A DNA stretch of 13,994 bases, from NCBI GenBank assembly GCA_937996595.1, contig CALKVC010000214.1:1-13994 (forward strand), written 5' to 3'. Below are positions 1 to 6,274 of the stretch, one piece after another. Under the pieces are notes generated by a model, which was not told the DNA's origin, did no database searches, and worked only from the letters and a program-made list of their open reading frames with translations. Source of the DNA: an uncultured Chitinophagaceae bacterium (GTDB lineage Bacteria > Bacteroidota > Bacteroidia > Chitinophagales > Chitinophagaceae). Position numbers and translations under genes: made by a program. The stretch's first letter is position 1. Every line of letters starts with the position of its first letter.

Positions 1-354
1 AGACTGCACCTTCTCAATGATCTCGGAAAACGATTCGGTGCCCGTCAGGTCGCACTTCCACATATCCGTTGCAAACCCCGTAAAATGGCAATGTGCATCA
101 ATGAATCCCGGAAAAACCGCTTTGCCTCCCGCATCTATCATAGCATCTGACCGGTATTTATCCAGGATCATTTTATTGCTTCCCGTTTCAACCACTTTTC
201 CGTCTTTTACGGCCATGGCTTCAGCCATACTGAACGCGCTGTCAACCGTATATATGCTGGCATGGTGAATGATGAGGTCTGCCGGAAGTTTGCCGGCACA
301 GGAACATAAAAAAACAACAAAGGCTAAAACTGGTAACAGGTTTTTTGATTGCAT
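1..354 (-). CDS. Amidohydrolase lipoprotein, N-terminal part (cut by window edge)
   Basis: Reading the minus strand from an ATG at 354 gives 118 codons open to the window edge. The first 20 residues form a lipoprotein signal: MQSKN, a hydrophobic stretch, then LCSC with the lipidated cysteine at residue 19, so the enzyme is probably exported and membrane-anchored. Next come the small beta domain typical of amidohydrolases (around residues 27-80: ADLIIHHASIYTVDSAF, later VVETG) and the metal-binding strand PGFIDAHCHF (82-91), where the HxH motif reads H-C-H. PGFIDAHCHFTG is typical of the YtcJ-like amidohydrolase_3 family, metal-dependent hydrolases of uncertain substrate. The C-terminal catalytic domain lies outside the window. 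It is divergent from the gene at 452, with a good promoter match just upstream. The family call is firm; the substrate cannot be told. Confidence 0.88.
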   Translation of the reverse strand, partial: MQSKNLLPVLAFVVFLCSCAGKLPADLIIHHASIYTVDSAFSMAEAMAVKDGKVVETGSNKMILDKYRSDAMIDAGGKAVFPGFIDAHCHFTGFATDMWKCDLTGTESFSEIIEKVQS

Positions 355-371
355 ACTTACGGGTTGTTGTT

Positions 372-379
372 CAAAATTA
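372..379 (-). promoter_or_regulatory. Bacteroidota-type -7 promoter element for the amidohydrolase gene
   Basis: The minus strand reads TAATTTTG, a perfect match to the Bacteroidota -7 consensus TAnnTTTG. It ends 17 nt before the ATG at 354. No convincing TTG -33 element was seen at the expected distance. Confidence 0.5.
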
Positions 380-439
380 GTATAAAATAAGCCGTTACAC
401 GGTTACTTCTTCTCCTGGTAAACAGACCGTTTTCAACCG

Positions 440-447
440 TATCTTTA
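440..447 (+). promoter_or_regulatory. Putative -7 promoter element for the 452-1540 gene
   Basis: TATCTTTA matches TAnnTTTG except for the last base. The stretch TATCTTTACCGTAT (440-453) agrees at 13 of 14 positions with TACCTTTACCGTAT before ligA (1631-1644), which supports both as promoters. The element lies only 4 nt before the ATG at 452, so the transcript would start at or very near the start codon. Confidence 0.4.
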
Positions 448-451
448 CCGT

Positions 452-1540
452 ATGCAGTTCGATAAGATCATCAATGCGAAAATCAGCAATGACTCCGACA
501 GGCCGCTGATGAAAAAAGACCTGTTCCCGGTAAGTGACAGGCTGCAGGATTACCTGAGGCGTTACGGGCGCGACATAGAACTGCCGGTCATTTATAAAGA
601 CCTGCTCAACTACCGTCATTCCACATCATTGAGAAATAAAAAGGGTAAGCTCACTCACTGGGAAACCGCCGTGTACGACCTCCGTGAAATGGAATACCTG
701 AAAGAAGGGCTTATCAAGACTTACGCCGCTTTAAAGACAGAGGGTAATTACAGTTTTACCAAACACCTGGATGTGGAGCGGATAGATTTCTGCGAATTCG
801 GCAACAGCGTGCCGTTCAGGATAAGGATCATCAACCGCATCAATGACAATTACGACCATTATTATATAAAGGCAGCCGATGCATCCCGCATTTACGGGCT
901 GGAGCTGGAACACCTGCTTAGCCCCAACCGGATCACATTCCTCTACCATAAAAAAACACTGGTGGAAGAACATATTCCGGGCATTCCCGGAGATGTGTTC
1001 CTGGAAGATTACCTCAACCAGCCAGAAACAAACAAGATCCGGATTGCCAAAGAGTTTGTAAAATTCAATGAACGTTGTTTTGCCAGGCTGCTGGGCGATA
1101 TGCGCAGTTACAATTTTGTTATTGATATAACCCCGGATATAGAAGATTACCAATACCGCATCCGGGCTATCGATTTCGACCAGCAATCGTATGAAGGCAG
1201 GAAGAACCTGTATCTTCCGCAGTTTTACAAGGAAAATTTTGAGTATGTTGACCTGGTGCTTAAAACACTGAGTAAAGATGTGATAGAACAATACCAGACC
1301 GAAGAGCAAACGGCCATGGCTAACCGCGTTATTGCCGGGCGTAAACAACTGGTGGAACTGCTAAGCATCATGTCGAAAGATGAATTGTCGGAAAGCTACA
1401 AGATAAAGATGCTCAGGGAGGAACTGAACGCCCATTTCAACACAACTTATTTTTCCAAATGCAACACGATGGGTGCGATCGTTAAGCGGCAATTGAAATT
1501 TGTACTGCAAAAACACCTCAGGCAGATCAGGATAAAATAG
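452..1540 (+). CDS. Hypothetical protein, possibly a divergent kinase-fold protein
   Basis: This 362-aa protein is not recognised by name. It has no signal peptide or membrane segment and is rich in charged and aromatic residues, so it is probably cytoplasmic. Several landmarks fall in protein-kinase order: YYIK (K140) resembling the beta-3 lysine, an acidic helix around LELEHLL (E151/E153), a hinge-like VEEHIPGIPGD (171-181), GDMRSYNF (D216 to N221) resembling a degenerate D-x4-N catalytic loop, and AIDFDQ (D241-F-D243) resembling the metal-binding DFG/DFE site of lipopolysaccharide-kinase or aminoglycoside-phosphotransferase relatives. The last 80 residues are helical and basic. Kinase membership is inference from motif order only. 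The gene stands alone on the plus strand, 114 bp before ligA. The ATG at 452 gives the full ORF; the next ATG is at 509. The reading frame is convincing because of its length and protein-like composition. Confidence 0.8.
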   Translation: MQFDKIINAKISNDSDRPLMKKDLFPVSDRLQDYLRRYGRDIELPVIYKDLLNYRHSTSLRNKKGKLTHWETAVYDLREMEYLKEGLIKTYAALKTEGNYSFTKHLDVERIDFCEFGNSVPFRIRIINRINDNYDHYYIKAADASRIYGLELEHLLSPNRITFLYHKKTLVEEHIPGIPGDVFLEDYLNQPETNKIRIAKEFVKFNERCFARLLGDMRSYNFVIDITPDIEDYQYRIRAIDFDQQSYEGRKNLYLPQFYKENFEYVDLVLKTLSKDVIEQYQTEEQTAMANRVIAGRKQLVELLSIMSKDELSESYKIKMLREELNAHFNTTYFSKCNTMGAIVKRQLKFVLQKHLRQIRIK

Positions 1541-1630
1541 CTCATGCGTTTAGGGTGGTAAATGGCATCGCTGTTGTTAATAAGCGGCACTAATTTCAAC
1601 AGGCATAGAGGTTACTCAACCCATATTTTT

Positions 1631-1638
1631 TACCTTTA
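1631..1638 (+). promoter_or_regulatory. Putative -7 promoter element for ligA
   Basis: TACCTTTA matches TAnnTTTG except for the final base and lies 16 nt before the ATG at 1655. It lies inside the longer ORF that begins at 1562, which favours 1655 as the true ligA start. Confidence 0.4.
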
Positions 1639-1654
1639 CCGTATACAAGCATTT

Positions 1655-3754
1655 ATGTATAACCAGCAGCAGGTTTCAGAATTCAATAAGCTTACATCGG
1701 ACTGGCTTTCATCGCTCCATGATAAACATATTGAGGAAAAAACAAAAGCGGGCATTGAAGAACTCCGCAACACGATCCGCTTTCACGAATACCGGTATTA
1801 TGTTTTAAATGAACCGCTTATCAGCGATTATGAATTTGATTCCCTGTATAAACTCCTGGATTCATTTGAAAAAAAACACCCCGAATACATCAGCAAAGAT
1901 TCACCTACACAACGGGTAGGTGCGGGGCTTATCAGGGATTTCCCAAAAGTGCAGCACCTGGTTCCCATGCTGTCATTGGAAAATTCATACCAGGCAGAAG
2001 ACCTGCGTGACTGGGACCGGAAAGCCAGGGAACTTTCGGGATTGCCCCAGATTGAATATTGTGTGGAACCCAAATTTGACGGCGCCAGCATATCATTGCT
2101 GTATGAATCTGACCGGTTAGCCCGCGGAGCAACCCGGGGAGATGGTGAAACCGGCGATGATATTACACCGAATATTAAAACGATCAGGTCGGTACCCCTT
2201 TTTGCGCCGTTCAGCCAATACGGTATCCTGCAGGCGGAGATCAGGGGCGAAGTGCTGATGAACAAGCATAATTTCGGAAAATACAACGAGTCGCTTATTG
2301 AAGAGGGCATTCCGCCCCTGGCCAATCCGCGTAATGCGGCGGCCGGAAGCCTCCGGATTAAAGACACAACAGTGGTGGGTAAACGCAACCTGGAAGCCTT
2401 TCTGTACCATGTTAGTTATTTCACCGTAACGGGAAACGGAAATAATGTGCCTGCAACACATGCCGGCATGCTGCAAATGTTATGGGACCTGGGTTTCAGA
2501 AGCCCCCAAAAAGAACTGAAAGTTGTAAAAGGCATAGACGCAGTTATAGAACATGTGAATGAATTTGAAACCCAAAGGGATGCTTTGCCATATGAAATAG
2601 ACGGGATGGTGATAAAAGTGAATGATATGGAATTGCAGGACAGGCTGGGCATGACCTCGCATCATCCCCGGTGGGCCATCGCTTATAAATTCAAAGCCAG
2701 GCAGGCTACCAGCAAACTGCTGGCGGTAAGTTACCAGGTTGGCCGTACCGGCGCCGTAACACCCGTTGCCAAAATTGAACCGGTGCAGGTGGGCGGTGTA
2801 ACGGTAAGCAGCATATCCATACATAATGAAGATTATATAAAGGATAAAGACCTTAAACTGGGCGACAGCATTTTAATTGAAAGAAGCGGTGATGTGATCC
2901 CTCAAATTGTAAGGTCCATTCAGGAATCCAGGAAAGGGGATGAAAAGGAGATTGTTTTTCCGGAAAAATGCCCGGTTTGCGGCGACAAATTGTTTAAACC
3001 CGAAGACGAAGCCGTATGGCGCTGTGTTAATATTAACTGCAAAGCCCAGGTGGTAGAACGGATTGTGCATTTTGTAAGCAAAGATGCCATGGATATACGA
3101 AGTTTTGGCGAGGCCAATGTCCGCAAGTTTTTTGAACTCGGGTTATTAAATGACATTCCCGGTGTTTATACCCTGGATTTTGAAAATATCAGGAGCCTGG
3201 AAGGTTTTGGAGAGAAATCGGTAACCAACCTGCAGCAGGCCATTGAAAAGAGCAAAGCCCAGCCGCTGCACAGGCTTATTTATGCACTTGGAATAAGGTA
3301 TGTGGGCGAAACAACTGCCAAAACACTGGCGCAATCTGTTTCCGGCATATTTGAACTGGCCGCATACAGCATAGAACAACTGCAGGAACTGGAAGACGTA
3401 GGTGTAAAGGTTGCCGGCAGCATTTACCAGTTTTTTCACAATAAAGACAACCTGCAGATGCTGGAAAAACTGGAAAAGCTGGGGTTGAAAATGAAACAGG
3501 ATAAGCATATACAGGCTTCCGGTAACCTGGCAGGGCAAACATTCTTATTTACCGGAACGCTAACCATGCTTACCCGAAGTAAAGCCGAAGAACGGGTTGA
3601 GGCCAATGGTGGAAAAATTGTAAGCGGAGTTAGCAGTAAATTGAATTACCTTGTAGTTGGTGAAGATGCCGGTAGTAAACTGGAAAAAGCAAAGAAGATT
3701 CCGGCCATAAAAATAATTAATGAAGAAGATTTTTTAAAAATGATACCAACTTAG
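1655..3754 (+). CDS. ligA: NAD-dependent DNA ligase LigA
   Basis: LigA seals nicks in duplex DNA during replication and repair, using NAD+ to adenylate an active-site lysine. From the ATG at 1655 the protein has 699 residues, near the family norm of about 670-700. Domains appear in the expected order: the NAD-binding Ia domain (around 33-75, with HEYRYYVLNEPLISDYEFD), the adenylation domain with the motif EPKFDG (K140 is the nucleotide-accepting lysine), TRGDGETGDD, the OB fold (KLGDSILIERSGDVIPQI, 401-418), a four-cysteine zinc site (C439, C442, C457, C462), helix-hairpin-helix repeats (around 495-600) and a C-terminal BRCT domain (about 624-697). All key residues are present, so it should be active. 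The frame is open back to 1562, but those 31 extra residues match nothing in the family and overlap the promoter-like element. The gene is not obviously in an operon with its neighbours. Confidence 0.97.
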   Translation: MYNQQQVSEFNKLTSDWLSSLHDKHIEEKTKAGIEELRNTIRFHEYRYYVLNEPLISDYEFDSLYKLLDSFEKKHPEYISKDSPTQRVGAGLIRDFPKVQHLVPMLSLENSYQAEDLRDWDRKARELSGLPQIEYCVEPKFDGASISLLYESDRLARGATRGDGETGDDITPNIKTIRSVPLFAPFSQYGILQAEIRGEVLMNKHNFGKYNESLIEEGIPPLANPRNAAAGSLRIKDTTVVGKRNLEAFLYHVSYFTVTGNGNNVPATHAGMLQMLWDLGFRSPQKELKVVKGIDAVIEHVNEFETQRDALPYEIDGMVIKVNDMELQDRLGMTSHHPRWAIAYKFKARQATSKLLAVSYQVGRTGAVTPVAKIEPVQVGGVTVSSISIHNEDYIKDKDLKLGDSILIERSGDVIPQIVRSIQESRKGDEKEIVFPEKCPVCGDKLFKPEDEAVWRCVNINCKAQVVERIVHFVSKDAMDIRSFGEANVRKFFELGLLNDIPGVYTLDFENIRSLEGFGEKSVTNLQQAIEKSKAQPLHRLIYALGIRYVGETTAKTLAQSVSGIFELAAYSIEQLQELEDVGVKVAGSIYQFFHNKDNLQMLEKLEKLGLKMKQDKHIQASGNLAGQTFLFTGTLTMLTRSKAEERVEANGGKIVSGVSSKLNYLVVGEDAGSKLEKAKKIPAIKIINEEDFLKMIPT

Positions 3755-3773
3755 TGATATTTTTTATTATATT

Positions 3774-3781
3774 TAACTTTA
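3774..3781 (+). promoter_or_regulatory. Weak -7 promoter-like element before the HNH gene
   Basis: TAACTTTA fits TAnnTTTG except at the last base. It lies 19 nt after the ligA stop and about 65 nt before the HNH-protein start. AT-rich DNA gives such matches by chance, so this is tentative. Confidence 0.25.
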
Positions 3782-3798
3782 GCATGTAGAAATTAAAT

Positions 3799-3824
3799 TG
3801 TGCAGATGTTCAAAATGCTGCACA
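3799..3824. repeat. Inverted repeat between ligA and the HNH gene
   Basis: TGTGCAG (3799-3805) and CTGCACA (3818-3824) are perfect 7-bp inverted arms around a 12-nt spacer. It sits between a possible promoter (3774) and the HNH-protein start (3847). With no T-run after it, it is a poor intrinsic terminator. It could be an operator or a leader hairpin. Confidence 0.4.
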
Positions 3825-3846
3825 TCACCCAAAAAATCGTGTTGTG

Positions 3847-4410
3847 ATGATAAAAAAAATTCCCGGAGAAATTTGGAAACAAATGCAATTTACCGGACAC
3901 AAACAATTACGAAAAAAATACGCAGTATCCAATACAGGACGTGCTGCGAGTTACAGCAAAGACATTGCTACAGATGGTAAGTTGTTGAACGGATCGCTTA
4001 CATCCGGCTACAAAACATTAAACCTGCACGTGGAAAATGGCAACGGAACCATTTACATTCACAGGGAAGTGGCCAAACTTTTTTGTAAGAAAAAATCACC
4101 CAAGAGCAAATTTGTGATTCATGTGAATCACAAAAAATCTGACAACAACGCCAAGAACCTTAAATGGGCCACTTTGGAAGAAGTGAGCGATCACCAGCAA
4201 AACAGTCCGCAGAAAATAGCATACAAAAAACGCCAGGCTAACCGAACCGTAGGCCTGAAGCTAACCGCAGCTCAGGTTAAAATGATAAAGGACAGTATCA
4301 ATAACCCCAAACGCAAGCTTACATACAAGCAAATGGCCGATAAATATGGTGTAAGTGAAATGACTTTGTACCGGATAAAGAGCGGTGAAAACTGGGGCAG
4401 GATAAAATAG
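3847..4410 (+). CDS. NUMOD4 / HNH endonuclease-like protein with C-terminal helix-turn-helix
   Basis: A 187-aa protein. Residues 7-40 match the NUMOD4 DNA-binding motif (EIWKQM, then YAVSNTGRAASYS). Residues 70-117 match an HNH nuclease of the homing-endonuclease type: YIHREVAKLF, then VIHVNHKKSDNNAKNLKWAT with H95, N101 and N104 in the places of the HNH residues. The C-terminus (about 138-187: KLTAAQVKMIKDSI, then KQMADKYGVSEMTLYRIKSG) is a typical helix-turn-helix. Proteins of this layout relate to group I intron and phage homing endonucleases, but nothing around the gene resembles an intron, and ligA next door is intact. It may be a free-standing mobile nuclease or a domesticated DNA-binding protein. 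A GTG at 3844 directly precedes the ATG chosen here. A strong terminator follows at 4447. Confidence 0.85.
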   Translation: MIKKIPGEIWKQMQFTGHKQLRKKYAVSNTGRAASYSKDIATDGKLLNGSLTSGYKTLNLHVENGNGTIYIHREVAKLFCKKKSPKSKFVIHVNHKKSDNNAKNLKWATLEEVSDHQQNSPQKIAYKKRQANRTVGLKLTAAQVKMIKDSINNPKRKLTYKQMADKYGVSEMTLYRIKSGENWGRIK

Positions 4411-4446
4411 AAAAAACATATTTAATCTAATCAATAGCATTTCATT

Positions 4447-4480
4447 AAAAGGAACCATAAACAGGTTCCTTTTTTGTTTT
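4447..4480 (+). terminator. Rho-independent terminator after the HNH gene
   Basis: AAAAGGAACC (4447-4456) and GGTTCCTTTT (4464-4473) pair perfectly over 10 bp around the 7-nt loop ATAAACA. A T-rich tail (TTTTTGTTTT) overlaps and follows the right arm. The A-run before the left arm means it could also work on the minus strand. It lies 37 nt after the HNH stop codon. Confidence 0.85.
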
Positions 4481-4502
4481 CCGTATATTGCTTAAAAAAA
4501 TT

Positions 4503-5165
4503 ATGCTCAGTAATTCCATTCCATCATTCCTTAAAGCATTAAGCAAGAATAATAACAAAGCCTGGTTTGATGCCAACAGGCAACAATATGAAAAAGCAAA
4601 ATCAGAATTCAGCAATTTCATTTCTGATATCATTCGCGGCATCGGAAAATTCGACCAGGGCATAGCTGCGCTTGAAGCAAAGAATTGCATTTTCAGGATA
4701 AACCGGGATGTGCGTTTCAGTAAAGACAAGCGGCCTTACAAAACGAACATGGCGGGTTATTTCAACAAGGATGGGAAAAAAGGGGCCGGTGCGGGATATT
4801 ATTTGCATATTGAACCCGGGGCCAGTTTTATTGCCGGCGGTATCTGGATGCCTGAGCCTGCTACACTTACAAATATCAGGCAGGAAATAGATTACAACCT
4901 GAAAGAATTCAGCAAACTGTTGAGTGCACCCGGTTTTAAAAAATATTTTCCCAAAGGCCCTGATACAAGCAATATGCTGCAACGGCCACCAAAAGGATAC
5001 AACACCGATAACCCGGCCATTGAATACATCAGGCTAAAAAGTTTTATTGTAAGCAAGCCTTTTACTGATAAAGAAACAGCAAGCGAAGGGTTTGAAAAAG
5101 AAATACTGAACGTTTTCAAAGCCATGAAACCACTGGTTGATTTTTTAAACCGTTCGCTGGACTAG
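4503..5165 (+). CDS. DUF2461 (TIGR02453) family protein
   Basis: A 220-aa cytoplasmic protein with no signal peptide or membrane helix. It carries the hallmarks of DUF2461: FLKALSKNNNKAWFDANRQQYE near the N-terminus, CIFRINRDVRFSKDKRPYKTNMAGYF around residues 61-86, GYYLHIEPGASFIAGGIWMPEPATLTNIRQEI around 97-128, and a helical C-terminus. The length is normal for the family. The biochemical role of DUF2461 is not established, so no function is assigned. The frame is open back to a TTG at 4488, but the ATG at 4503 begins the family match (SIPSFLKAL) and follows an A-rich stretch. The gene lies between two hairpins, the terminator at 4447 upstream and an imperfect one at 5175 downstream, and so is probably monocistronic. 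Confidence 0.9.
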   Translation: MLSNSIPSFLKALSKNNNKAWFDANRQQYEKAKSEFSNFISDIIRGIGKFDQGIAALEAKNCIFRINRDVRFSKDKRPYKTNMAGYFNKDGKKGAGAGYYLHIEPGASFIAGGIWMPEPATLTNIRQEIDYNLKEFSKLLSAPGFKKYFPKGPDTSNMLQRPPKGYNTDNPAIEYIRLKSFIVSKPFTDKETASEGFEKEILNVFKAMKPLVDFLNRSLD

Positions 5166-5174
5166 AAAAAAAAT

Positions 5175-5198
5175 GGCCAGTGATAAAAATCACCGGCC
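5175..5198. terminator. Terminator-like hairpin after the DUF2461 gene
   Basis: GGCCAGTGAT (5175-5184) and ATCACCGGCC (5189-5198) pair at 9 of 10 positions, with one A/C mismatch, around the loop AAAA. The T-tail on the plus strand is weak (TTGCTT). Eight A residues precede the stem, giving a better U-tract for minus-strand transcripts. It starts 9 nt after the stop codon, which fits a terminator for the DUF2461 gene. Confidence 0.6.
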
Positions 5199-5416
5199 TT
5201 GCTTACCTCTGAAACCACAAGAAAAAACGTTTGAGGCGATTATAATTACGTACTGATAATAGATTATTGATTGTTGATTATTCTTTGCCGGATATGCATT
5301 TCCCTGACGGGCTTTTGTAAAGGATAAGATTGGAGAGGTCTGTTAACAAGCAGGACGTAAAATTAACGCTTTTTTTTAAATATTATAATTTTTTCCCTGT
5401 TATTTATCGGCAAATT

Positions 5417-5434
5417 GAAAAAAAATTTTTTTTC
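5417..5434. repeat. A8T8 palindrome
   Basis: A perfect 18-bp palindrome: G, eight A, eight T, C. An A-tract joined to a T-tract at the dyad is a classic curved or rigid DNA element. It lies about 215 bp upstream of the TetR operator. Confidence 0.5.
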
Positions 5435-5460
5435 GCTTTTTATTTACCAGCAATCAATTA

Positions 5461-5487
5461 TACCAGTTACAGTATACCGGTTACAGT
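5461..5487. repeat. Tandem pair of 13-bp direct repeats
   Basis: TACCAGTTACAGT and TACCGGTTACAGT differ at one base and are offset by 14 bp. A further partial copy (CAGTTAC) overlaps the end of the second at 5484-5490. Confidence 0.45.
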
Positions 5488-5645
5488 TACATATCGCATG
5501 AAACATTCTGCTGTATTACCTTTCACTCTTCAAATCGGGTAACGAAATAAATATGTATTTTTTTTGTCATGTATTTTTCACCTGCTTTGCCCCGAACAAA
5601 CCATTTCTAACCATTATATGCATTTAAAGAAAAAACCTTCAGAAA

Positions 5646-5667
5646 AAAACTAATAAGCGTTAGTTTT
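5646..5667. promoter_or_regulatory. Predicted TetR/PaaR-type operator at the TetR-paaE promoter
   Basis: AAAACTAA (5646-5653) and TTAGTTTT (5660-5667) are perfect 8-bp inverted arms around TAAGCG. The core AAACTAA-N6-TTAGTTT (5647-5666) is identical in both arms and in spacing to the palindrome before paaA (13343-13362). It overlaps the -7 promoter element at 5661-5668, so a bound repressor would block transcription and the TetR gene would be autoregulated. Assigning it to this TetR protein is inference from position and recurrence. Confidence 0.75.
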
Positions 5668-5668
5668 G
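5661..5668 (+). promoter_or_regulatory. -7 promoter element of the TetR-paaE unit
   Basis: TAGTTTTG is a perfect match to TAnnTTTG. It overlaps the right arm of the operator and ends 13 nt before the ATG at 5682, giving a very short leader. No clear TTG -33 element was found. Confidence 0.55.
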
Positions 5669-5681
5669 TGTAAAGTTGAAT

Positions 5682-6272
5682 ATGTCAAAGATCAGGGCAG
5701 CAAAGAACGGTACAAAAAAAGATGTGATTATTCAAAAAGGGGCATCGCTGTTCAGGAAAAAAGGGTATGCCGCCAGCACGATGCGTGAACTGGCCGATTC
5801 GCTGGGTGTTGAAGCGTCCAGCCTGTATAATCATATTGGTGCCAAACGTGAAATACTGCAAGGCATCTGTTTCCGGGTTGCAGATGATTTCACTAACCAC
5901 CTGAACATGACAGAAACCAAACCGGGTAATTCCATAGAAAAACTGGAAACCATCATCCGTTTTCACATTCATATGATGCTGGAAGCATTTGATATGGTTT
6001 ATGTTGCCAACCGGGAATGGAAACAACTGGAAGAACCCTTCCTGGGTGAATTCCTTAATCAGCGTAAAGCCTATGAAGTACGACTGGCCGGCATAGTGAA
6101 TGACGGTATTTGTTCCGGCGAATTAAAAAAAATAAACCCGCATGTAGCTGTACTCATCATACTGTCAGCAGTACGCGGACTTGAATTCTGGCAAAGGCAT
6201 AAGAAAAGCGTTCCCGTTTACGAACTGGAAAATGATATGGTTACACATTTATTAAAAGGATTAATCAAATAA
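5682..6272 (+). CDS. TetR/AcrR-family regulator, probably PaaR-like
   Basis: A 196-aa protein of normal TetR length. Residues 13-60 form the TetR N-terminal domain: DVIIQKGASLFRKKGYAASTMRELADSLGVEASSLYNHIGAKREIL, with the helix-turn-helix at about 34-53. The remainder is a helical ligand-binding domain (IRFHIHMMLEAFDMVYVANREWKQL, then LILSAVRGLEFWQR). It sits 2 bp before paaE on the same strand, and its promoter carries a palindrome also found before paaA. TetR-type PaaR proteins in other bacteria repress phenylacetate genes and release DNA on binding phenylacetyl-CoA; the same role is inferred here. The frame also allows a TTG at 5676, but ATG at 5682 is preferred because it gives the family start and lies just after the promoter. 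The TetR call is firm; the ligand is a prediction. Confidence 0.9.
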   Translation: MSKIRAAKNGTKKDVIIQKGASLFRKKGYAASTMRELADSLGVEASSLYNHIGAKREILQGICFRVADDFTNHLNMTETKPGNSIEKLETIIRFHIHMMLEAFDMVYVANREWKQLEEPFLGEFLNQRKAYEVRLAGIVNDGICSGELKKINPHVAVLIILSAVRGLEFWQRHKKSVPVYELENDMVTHLLKGLIK

Positions 6273-6274
6273 CA

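Larger units (their letters stand above)
5199..5645. other. Non-coding AT-rich region before the TetR-paaE unit
   Basis: No convincing gene lies here; the only longer frame (5330-5542) starts with TTG and is low-complexity. Two structures are visible. One is an 18-bp perfect palindrome of eight A and eight T residues flanked by G and C (5417-5434), which would be strongly curved DNA. The other is a near-tandem pair, TACCAGTTACAGT (5461-5473) and TACCGGTTACAGT (5475-5487), followed by another CAGTTAC (5484-5490). Either could contribute to regulation of the downstream TetR-paaE promoter, but nothing proves it. Confidence 0.6.

Noticed and set aside
731..1348. 205-codon minus-strand frame opposite the 452-1540 gene
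   Set aside because: Composition is cysteine- and phenylalanine-rich with no family signal. It mirrors the plus-strand gene, which has the better protein character.
1562..1654. Extended ligA start at 1562 (31 extra residues)
   Set aside because: The extra residues match nothing in the ligase family and overlap a promoter-like element; the ATG at 1655 gives a family-typical length.
5330..5542. 70-codon frame in the intergenic region before the TetR gene
   Set aside because: It starts at TTG, has a low-complexity phenylalanine/tyrosine-rich sequence produced by T-runs, and spans the A8T8 palindrome.
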